NCBI GenBank assembly: GCA_025354065.1 | Contig: JANXNM010000049.1 | Coordinates: forward strand, 1-11,630 | DNA from: Synechococcales cyanobacterium 340R_concoct_173_sub | GTDB lineage: Bacteria; Cyanobacteriota; Cyanobacteriia; Leptolyngbyales; Leptolyngbyaceae | DNA: 11,630 nt | Direction: 5' to 3' | Shown here: in pieces, positions 6,949 through 11,630 of the stretch | Numbering within the stretch: position 1 is the stretch's first letter | Layout of the letters: each line of letters opens with the position of its first letter | Program-made: the position numbers and the translations under genes | Notes under the pieces: generated by a model | Seen by the model: the letters and a program-made list of their open reading frames with translations, nothing else | Told to the model about the DNA's origin: nothing | Database searches by the model: none

Positions 6949-6977
6949 TTGTTAAGGTCAAGCCAGTCCTCTACTAT
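6949..6977 (+). promoter_or_regulatory. Candidate pstB promoter
   Basis: TTGTTA at 6949-6954 and TACTAT at 6972-6977 are 17 bases apart, each matching four of six consensus bases. They lie between the pstA hairpin and pstB in a 168-base gap, where a separate promoter would make sense. The following TATATA overlaps the -10. The match is modest. Confidence 0.3.
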
Positions 6978-7052
6978 ATAAGTGTGGAGAACTAAGCCGT
7001 GACCTGTTGAGAAATCTAGTTCTCGTTGACTATCGTTTCAAATAATTTCACC

Positions 7053-7056
7053 AGGA
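7053..7056 (+). promoter_or_regulatory. Ribosome binding site fixing the pstB start
   Basis: AGGA at 7053-7056 lies eight bases before ATG 7065. This favours 7065 over the upstream in-frame TTG at 7026, which has no Shine-Dalgarno. Confidence 0.5.
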
Positions 7057-7064
7057 CACCGTTT

Positions 7065-7862
7065 ATGGTTACTTCATCTAGCCCTCAGACTCAGCCTATT
7101 CTCAGCAGCAAAGATGCCAACATTTACTATGGTAATTTTTTGGCAGTACGCGATGTAACGATCGATATTCCTAAAAACTCAATCACTGCTTTTATTGGTC
7201 CATCAGGCTGCGGTAAAAGTACGGTGTTGCGCTGTTTTAACCGTCTTAATGACTTGATTAAAATTTTCAAAATGCGTGGCAGCATGACCTATCACGGTCA
7301 AGATCTCTATTCTCCTGAAATTGATCCAGTTGCGGTTCGTCGTCAAATTGGAATGGTTTTCCAAAAGCCAAATCCATTCCCAAAATCAATTTATGACAAT
7401 ATTGCCTTTGGGCCTCGCCTTGTGCAATACAAGGGCGATATGGATGAGTTGGTTGAACGATCGCTCCGGAGTTCTGCGCTTTGGGATGAAGTTAAGGACA
7501 AACAGAAGGAAAGCGGCTTGGCACTCTCCGGTGGTCAGCAGCAGCGCCTTTGCATTGCCCGTGCGATCGCGATGCAGCCTGATGTAATTTTGATGGATGA
7601 ACCTTGCTCGGCATTGGATCCAATCTCTACTTTGAAAGTGGAAGATTTGCTTCAAGAACTCAAGGAGAAGTACACGATCGTGATTGTGACTCACAATATG
7701 CAGCAAGCGTCTCGTGCTTCGGACTACACTGCATTTTTTAATGTGGAACAGACCGATCGGGGACGGACGGGTCATATTGTTGAGTACGATCGGACTGAAG
7801 TGATCTTCCAAAATCCCCAACAACAAGCCACTCAATCCTATGTCAGCGGTCGATTCGGCTAG
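7065..7862 (+). CDS. pstB: Phosphate ABC transporter ATP-binding protein PstB
   Basis: The ATPase that powers PstCA; it acts as a dimer on the cytoplasmic face. The chosen ATG gives 265 residues, the normal PstB size. All ABC motifs are present: Walker [10 protein letters not shown] (45-53), Q-loop [16 protein letters not shown] with Q at about 100, signature LSGGQ (154-158), Walker B VILMDEP (174-180) with the catalytic Glu, the D-loop SALDP, and the switch His in VTHNM (about 210). The FQKPNPFP stretch and the NRLNDLI segment after Walker A are characteristic of PstB rather than other ABC ATPases. It lies 168 bases after pstA, beyond a hairpin and a possible promoter, and ends the pst cluster; no second pstB and no phoU follow. 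Confidence 0.97.
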   Translation: MVTSSSPQTQPILSSKDANIYYGNFLAVRDVTIDIPKNSITAFIGPSGCGKSTVLRCFNRLNDLIKIFKMRGSMTYHGQDLYSPEIDPVAVRRQIGMVFQKPNPFPKSIYDNIAFGPRLVQYKGDMDELVERSLRSSALWDEVKDKQKESGLALSGGQQQRLCIARAIAMQPDVILMDEPCSALDPISTLKVEDLLQELKEKYTIVIVTHNMQQASRASDYTAFFNVEQTDRGRTGHIVEYDRTEVIFQNPQQQATQSYVSGRFG

Positions 7863-7900
7863 AGTATTCTAACTTTGCCATCACCCTCATGAATTTAGAA

Positions 7901-7949
7901 AAAACACTGACAGAAACCGTGATTATTTCCTGTGTGCTGTCGGTGTTTT
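7901..7949 (+). terminator. Terminator-like hairpin after pstB
   Basis: Arms aaaacactgacag (7901-7913) and ctgtcggtgtttt (7937-7949) pair over 13 bases with one G-U wobble and a 23-base loop. The right arm ends in TTTT. It starts 38 bases after the pstB stop and is the likely end of the pst transcript. The A-run before the left arm means it could also act on a minus-strand transcript. Confidence 0.65.
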
Positions 7950-8124
7950 GTCGTTTACCCGTGGGTACGATCGTTCTTAGTAGCTACAATTAGCCTCCTG
8001 AAATGATGGGTCGATCGTAGCGAGCCTCCTTTTCGTCTAATTCTTGTTTTTGAGATCTTGTGTAAACTAGCAAAATTCTTTCTCATAAAATATACTGAGT
8101 TTTTTGATATAACCTTCGTTTAGT
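7950..8124. other. Intergenic stretch without recognisable gene
   Basis: This 175-base AT-rich stretch lies between the pst terminator and the Uma2 relic. The octamer agcctcct occurs twice (7992-7999 and 8023-8030), otherwise I see no coding continuity, hairpin or promoter. The missing N-terminal two thirds of the Uma2 gene cannot be recognised here, so it was deleted rather than just mutated. Confidence 0.4.
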
Positions 8125-8391
8125 ATGAATGGATACTTTAGGGCGATCGAAGGGATAGATCAGTGGACCAGTCCTCGTCTTGGGGTGCAGTTTTGTTTTG
8201 ATGAAGGGCCGCTGACACTCTATGGTCCTGATCAGAAGAAATTCTTGTCATTTACCGAAATCTCTCAGCAGGCTGGCCAAGAAATCTAACGGGCTGACCA
8301 AGAAACCCAACGGGCTGATCGTGAGGCCCAACGAGTCGAGCAGTTGATGGCGTAGTTACGATCGCTTGGTGTAGACCCAAATCTTTCCTAA
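8125..8391 (+). pseudogene. C-terminal relic of a Uma2-family (DUF820) PD-(D/E)XK nuclease-like protein
   Basis: From ATG 8125 the frame reads MNGYFRAIEGIDQWTSPRLGVQF, then DEGPLTLYGPDQKKFLSFTEIS, to a TAA at 8287-8289 (54 codons). Beyond that stop the same frame continues as RADQETQRADREAQRVEQLMA, a TAG at 8353-8355, then LRSLGVDPNLS and a final TAA at 8389-8391. The order SPRLGV, LYxPDGxxFL, charged coiled coil with repeated QRA-D/E, LRxLGVDP is the standard C-terminal end of cyanobacterial Uma2 proteins. The family's usual length is about 200 residues or more; the nuclease core with its catalytic acidic residues is missing. Uma2 genes are numerous in cyanobacteria and of unknown function. 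The two stops plus the truncation make this a dead copy. Confidence 0.82.
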
Positions 8392-8437
8392 TCTTTATCA
8401 CTCTTAATATTTATCACACGGATAGCTGACATCCACG

Positions 8438-8465
8438 TTAAGTTACATCCACCTAGCTTTACAAT
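8438..8465 (+). promoter_or_regulatory. Weak candidate promoter of clpB
   Basis: TACAAT at 8460-8465 could be a -10, with TTAAGT at 8438-8443 as a poor -35 at 16 bases, giving a leader of about 25 bases. No CIRCE inverted repeat (TTAGCACTC-N9-GAGTGCTAA) is present between 8392 and 8495, so HrcA control is not indicated. Confidence 0.3.
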
Positions 8466-8495
8466 AAAGGTTCTTATCATTCATCTCCTTGACCG

Positions 8496-11147
8496 ATGCA
8501 GCCAACAGATCCGAGCAAGTTCACCGAAAAAGCATGGGAGGCTATTGTCCAGTCTCAGGATATTGTCCGACGATATAAGCACCAGAACCTTGAAGCCGAA
8601 CATTTATTGATTGCGCTTTTAGAGCAACCTGATGGACTCGCGACTCGAATGTTGGCTAAGGTGAACGTGGATGTGACACGTTTTTTCCAGCAACTAGATG
8701 ACTTTACAAATCGACAGCCGAAGCTTGGGACCGTTGATCAACTTTATGTTGGATATAGTTTAGAGAAGCTTCTCGATCGGGCCGAAATTACTCGTAAGTC
8801 CTTACAGGATGACTTGATTTCTGAAGCGCATATTTTAATTGGCTTTTCGACCGATCCCCGCATCGGAATGCGAATGTTTCGAGCATCAAACTTAGATGTG
8901 AAGCAGCTTGAAGGTGCCTTAAGTGAAGTTATAAAAGAAGCTGCCGCTGCTGCTGCCGTGAAAGAAATTGCCGCCACTGTTCCAGGATTATCATCCGGCA
9001 ATGCTAGCAGTAGTTCACCTCAGTCTCCATTGGAGCGCTTTGGCCGAGATCTAACAGAAATGGCGAGGCAGGGAAAAATTGATCCGGTGATCGGTCGAGA
9101 TGAGGAAATTCGTCGGGTGATTCAGGTTCTGTCGCGGCGCAGTAAAAATAATCCGGTGTTGATTGGAGAGCCGGGAGTCGGAAAAACGGCGATCGCAGAA
9201 GGATTAGCCTCGCGAATTGCGGATGGTCAGGTGCCGGATTCATTAAAGGATCAGCAATTGATTTCATTAGATATGGGATCGTTGATTGCCGGGGCAAAGT
9301 ATCGCGGTGAGTTTGAAGAACGTTTGCGATCGTGCTTGAAAGCGGTGATGGATTCTGAAGGGCAAATTGTATTGTTCATTGATGAATTGCATACGGTTAT
9401 GGGGGCCGGGGGCAGTCAGGGCGCGATGGATGCGAGTAATTTGCTGAAGCCGATGTTGGCGCGGGGTGAATTGCGATGTATTGGCGCGACGACTATTGAT
9501 GAATATCGGACTCATATTGAAAAAGATCCAGCCTTCGATCGGCGCTTTCAGCAAGTCTTAGTTGAGCAGCCCAGCATAGACGATACGATTTCGATTTTGC
9601 GTGGGTTGAAAGAACGGTATGAAGCGCATCATGGCGTAAAGATTTCGGATGCTGCATTGGTGGCGGCGGCAACATTGTCATCGCGTTATATTGCCGATCG
9701 TTTTTTGCCGGATAAGGCGATCGATTTGGTCGATGAAGCGGCGGCAAAACTGAAGATGGAAGTCACATCAAAGCCTGCTGATTTGGAGATGATGGAGCGA
9801 CGGCTGACGAAATTACAAATGGAAAAGCGATCGCTTTCTGACGAAGGTAAAAATACGAGCGATTCGTCTAGAATTCGGATTGAAAAAATTGAGAGTGAAA
9901 TCGAAGATCTTGAACTGAAGAAAACAGATTTAACGACACGTTGGGAGACCGAAAAAGCCTTACTTGATGAACGCAATGATGATTTAAAAAAAGAGGAACA
10001 ACTCCGTACCCAAATCAAACAGGCTGAACGGGAATTTGATTACAATAATATGTATCGTTTGCAGTATGAATTGCAACAGCTTGAAGCGGAACATGCCAAA
10101 AAAGAAGCCGATATTACAGCGATGCAGTCTTCAAAATCGACGCTTGCTCGTGAACAGGTGAATGAATCTGACATTGCCGAAATCGTGGCCATGTGGACGG
10201 GGATTCCAGTCAGTCGTTTGGTTGAATCTGAACGCCAAAAGCTATTGAATTTAGAATCTCATTTACAGCAAAAAGTCATTGGACAAGAAGATGCGATCGA
10301 AGCTGTGGCATCGGCCATTCGTCGGGCACGATCGGGAATGAAAGATGCGAATCGTCCGATCGGATCATTTTTATTCCTAGGTCCAACGGGTGTGGGGAAA
10401 ACGGAGCTAGCACGGGCTTTGGCGGAAGTTCTGTTTGATACGCAAGACGCGATGATTCGGCTGGATATGTCGGAATATATGGAAAAAAATTCAGTGATGC
10501 GAGTGATCGGATCGCCGCCCGGATATGTGGATTCGGAGAAGGGCGGACAATTGACAGAAGCGGTGCGTCGTAAACCCTATTCGGTTATTTTGTTAGACGA
10601 AATGGAGAAAGCCCATCCTGATGTATTCAATATCTTTTTGCAAATGCTCGATGATGGCCGAATTACGGATGGTCAGGGCCGTACAGTGGCGTTTGGCAAT
10701 ACTGTAATTATCATGACGAGTAATGTGGGAAGTGGGGATATTCTGGAATTGTCATCGGACGATCGGAATCATCCCGAATTAGAAGCACGCGTTTTGGGTG
10801 CATTGCGTAAACAATTCCGACCTGAGTTTCTCAACCGAATTGATGAAACAATTATATTCCATCCATTAGGCCGTACGGAACTTGGGAGTATTGTTGGGTT
10901 ACAAATTCATCGAATTGAGGCATTGTTGGCGGATCAGAAAATTGCGCTGAAAATTACGGCAGCAGCGAAATTGTATCTTGCAGAAGAAGGCTATGACCCG
11001 GCCTATGGTGCCCGCCCACTGCGTCGTGCGATTCAGCGTAAGCTCCAGAATCCAATCGCAACTAAACTATTGGATCAAACTTTTTCAGCGGGAGATACGA
11101 TTTTGATTGATTGTGTAAATGATGTTTTGACCTTCGATCGGAAGTGA
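8496..11147 (+). CDS. clpB: ClpB protein disaggregase, probably ClpB2 type
   Basis: A hexameric AAA+ chaperone that threads aggregated proteins through its pore together with DnaK. It has 883 residues, normal for ClpB. Order: N-domain of double Clp repeats (1-150), an Ala-rich linker with [16 protein letters not shown]1 with Walker A GEPGVGKT (224-231), Walker B FIDE (D296, E297), pore loop [13 protein letters not shown] and arginine fingers in DRRFQ, the coiled-coil middle domain (about 415-545), then NBD2 with Walker A GPTGVGKT (629-636), Walker B LLDE (D701, E702), [16 protein letters not shown] and sensor 2 GARPLRR (838-844). The presence of the middle domain separates ClpB from ClpC/ClpA. 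The opening [17 protein letters not shown] resembles cyanobacterial ClpB2, the constitutive paralogue, and no CIRCE is seen upstream. Odd: the NBD2 pore loop reads GYVDSEKGG (676-684) instead of GYVGYEEGG. No Shine-Dalgarno precedes the ATG. Confidence 0.95.
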   Translation: MQPTDPSKFTEKAWEAIVQSQDIVRRYKHQNLEAEHLLIALLEQPDGLATRMLAKVNVDVTRFFQQLDDFTNRQPKLGTVDQLYVGYSLEKLLDRAEITRKSLQDDLISEAHILIGFSTDPRIGMRMFRASNLDVKQLEGALSEVIKEAAAAAAVKEIAATVPGLSSGNASSSSPQSPLERFGRDLTEMARQGKIDPVIGRDEEIRRVIQVLSRRSKNNPVLIGEPGVGKTAIAEGLASRIADGQVPDSLKDQQLISLDMGSLIAGAKYRGEFEERLRSCLKAVMDSEGQIVLFIDELHTVMGAGGSQGAMDASNLLKPMLARGELRCIGATTIDEYRTHIEKDPAFDRRFQQVLVEQPSIDDTISILRGLKERYEAHHGVKISDAALVAAATLSSRYIADRFLPDKAIDLVDEAAAKLKMEVTSKPADLEMMERRLTKLQMEKRSLSDEGKNTSDSSRIRIEKIESEIEDLELKKTDLTTRWETEKALLDERNDDLKKEEQLRTQIKQAEREFDYNNMYRLQYELQQLEAEHAKKEADITAMQSSKSTLAREQVNESDIAEIVAMWTGIPVSRLVESERQKLLNLESHLQQKVIGQEDAIEAVASAIRRARSGMKDANRPIGSFLFLGPTGVGKTELARALAEVLFDTQDAMIRLDMSEYMEKNSVMRVIGSPPGYVDSEKGGQLTEAVRRKPYSVILLDEMEKAHPDVFNIFLQMLDDGRITDGQGRTVAFGNTVIIMTSNVGSGDILELSSDDRNHPELEARVLGALRKQFRPEFLNRIDETIIFHPLGRTELGSIVGLQIHRIEALLADQKIALKITAAAKLYLAEEGYDPAYGARPLRRAIQRKLQNPIATKLLDQTFSAGDTILIDCVNDVLTFDRK

Positions 11148-11189
11148 TTCGGCTAGTAGGGTTTATCTCTTCTAAAAAAAGACTATTGC

Positions 11190-11630
11190 CTACTGTTTCA
11201 GCCAAGTCTCTAGATCGGCGATCGTCCCAAAATCTAGAAGGGCGATCGCTAATGATTCTAGTTTCGCTAGGTCTAAAGCTGCGATCGATTTTTTGGTTTT
11301 TGCGGGGAGTTTACCGAGTTTGCGATCGAGTTGGAGTGAAACTAGCGATCGACGTTCCTCCTCTTTCCCCTCTTTTTTTCCTTCTTTTTTTCCTTCAGCC
11401 TTTACTTCCTTGTAAAAGCGGGTTTCTTGCAGTGTGATATCAACTCCAAGCATTTTCTCTACCTCTGTACGACTTAGGTTGTTAAATGTGTAAATTAAGA
11501 TGGTGGATAACATTTCCATTATCGCGCGATTGGTCTGGGGATCGGCAATCTCTTTTCTGGTTCGGTCTGCCAAAAATTGCGCTGTATCTTTCGCTTTTTT
11601 CTTTTTCTCTACTGTCAACGCTATCAACGC
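11190..11630 (-). CDS. C-terminal part of an Rpn-like/DUF2887 nuclease-family protein (runs off the window)
   Basis: The frame is open from the right edge (reading ALIALTVEKKKKAKDTAQFLAD) to a TAG at 11190-11192, about 146 residues. A TTG at 11625-11627 can be read as a start but the sequence looks internal, so the N-terminal nuclease domain lies beyond the window. The segment NRAIMEMLSTILIYTFNNLSRTEVEKMLGVDITLQETRFYKE (in parts: NRAIMEMLSTILIYTF, then NLSRTEVEKMLGVD) is typical of the C-terminal half of cyanobacterial DUF2887 proteins. It is followed by a charged GKKEGKKEGKEEE linker and a DUF4351-like tail (LDRKLGKLPAKTKKSI, then LAIALLDFGTIADLETWLKQ). Rpn relatives are PD-(D/E)XK enzymes linked to transposition or recombination. 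It is convergent with clpB, 42 bases apart, with no strong terminator between. Confidence 0.75.
   Translation of the reverse strand, partial: ALIALTVEKKKKAKDTAQFLADRTRKEIADPQTNRAIMEMLSTILIYTFNNLSRTEVEKMLGVDITLQETRFYKEVKAEGKKEGKKEGKEEERRSLVSLQLDRKLGKLPAKTKKSIAALDLAKLESLAIALLDFGTIADLETWLKQ
11219..11351. repeat. Cluster of HIP1-core sequences (GCGATCG)
   Basis: GCGATCG occurs five times in 133 bases: 11219-11225, 11242-11249 (full octamer GCGATCGC), 11281-11287, 11322-11328 and 11345-11351. Full HIP1 octamers elsewhere are at 2539-2546, 6129-6136, 6471-6478, 7563-7570 and 9189-9196. HIP1 is a hallmark of many cyanobacterial genomes. The cluster here sits in the 3' end of the DUF2887-type gene. 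Confidence 0.85.

Noticed and set aside
7386..7835. Long antisense open frame (149 codons) within pstB
   Set aside because: It mirrors the codon structure of pstB, whose motifs are complete; there is no RBS or family signal.
8392..8495. Heat-shock CIRCE element upstream of clpB
   Set aside because: No TTAGCACTC/GAGTGCTAA inverted repeat is present.
11155..11194. Possible terminator between clpB and the Rpn-like gene (agtagg 11155-11160, cctact 11189-11194)
   Set aside because: Only six base pairs with a 28-base loop and no T-run; too weak to call.
11144..11437. Plus-strand open frame overlapping the clpB stop
   Set aside because: The 4-base overlap mimics an operon, but the frame is antisense to the DUF2887/DUF4351-type tail and its translation is low-complexity (LFFLLFFLQPLLP).
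1..11630. CRISPR array, tRNA or rRNA gene
   Set aside because: No regularly spaced repeats and no tRNA- or rRNA-like sequence were seen on either strand.
1..11630. Complete insertion sequence that could explain the pseudogenes
   Set aside because: No transposase frame or terminal inverted repeats with target duplications were found; the lesions are small indels, a tandem duplication and stop codons.

Overview
The window looks like a cyanobacterial chromosome segment. The evidence is repeated copies of the HIP1 octamer GCGATCGC and its CGATCG core, a short single-RRM protein of the cyanobacterial Rbp type, a ClpB whose N-terminus ([17 protein letters not shown]) resembles what I recall of cyanobacterial ClpB2, and the accessory families present (STAND NTPase with HEAT repeats, Uma2, Rpn-like/DUF2887). 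Genus cannot be assigned from the sequence alone; filamentous Leptolyngbya-like lineages are a guess.

Layout. (1) 1-2007, minus strand: one long decaying gene for a membrane-anchored STAND/NACHT-like NTPase followed by HEAT repeats. It is broken by at least five separate lesions, including a clean 25-bp tandem duplication (950-999) inside the Walker B region and an in-frame TAA just before the P-loop domain. It continues past the left edge. (2) 2278-2799, plus: a small DUF937 (YidB-like) protein with a C-terminal EF-hand-like loop. (3) 2971-3222, minus: an RRM RNA-binding protein (Rbp family), convergent with the DUF937 gene and separated from it by a 12-bp perfect hairpin that could terminate both. 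(4) 3608-7862, plus: a phosphate uptake cluster pstS-pstC-pstA-pstB for the high-affinity ABC transporter. A Pho-box-like array precedes pstS, and a strong hairpin lies across the pstA stop codon ahead of pstB. No phoU or two-component regulator is in the window. (5) 7863-8495: a terminator-like hairpin and the C-terminal relic of a Uma2-family gene with two in-frame stops. (6) 8496-11147, plus: a full-length ClpB disaggregase, probably ClpB2, with an unusual second pore loop. (7) 11190-11630, minus: the C-terminal half of an Rpn-like/DUF2887 nuclease-family protein running off the right edge, with a cluster of HIP1 cores in its 3' end.

How it works together. PstS captures periplasmic phosphate, PstC and PstA form the channel and PstB drives it with ATP; the upstream array suggests induction by phosphate starvation through an SphR/PhoB-type regulator. 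The DUF937, Rbp and ClpB genes are independent units. Fast-turnover accessory families, two of them pseudogenes, sit around this core. I do not see a convincing undescribed intact system. The most informative item is the broken STAND-HEAT gene, whose lesions can be read one by one and whose ancestral protein can be largely reconstructed.
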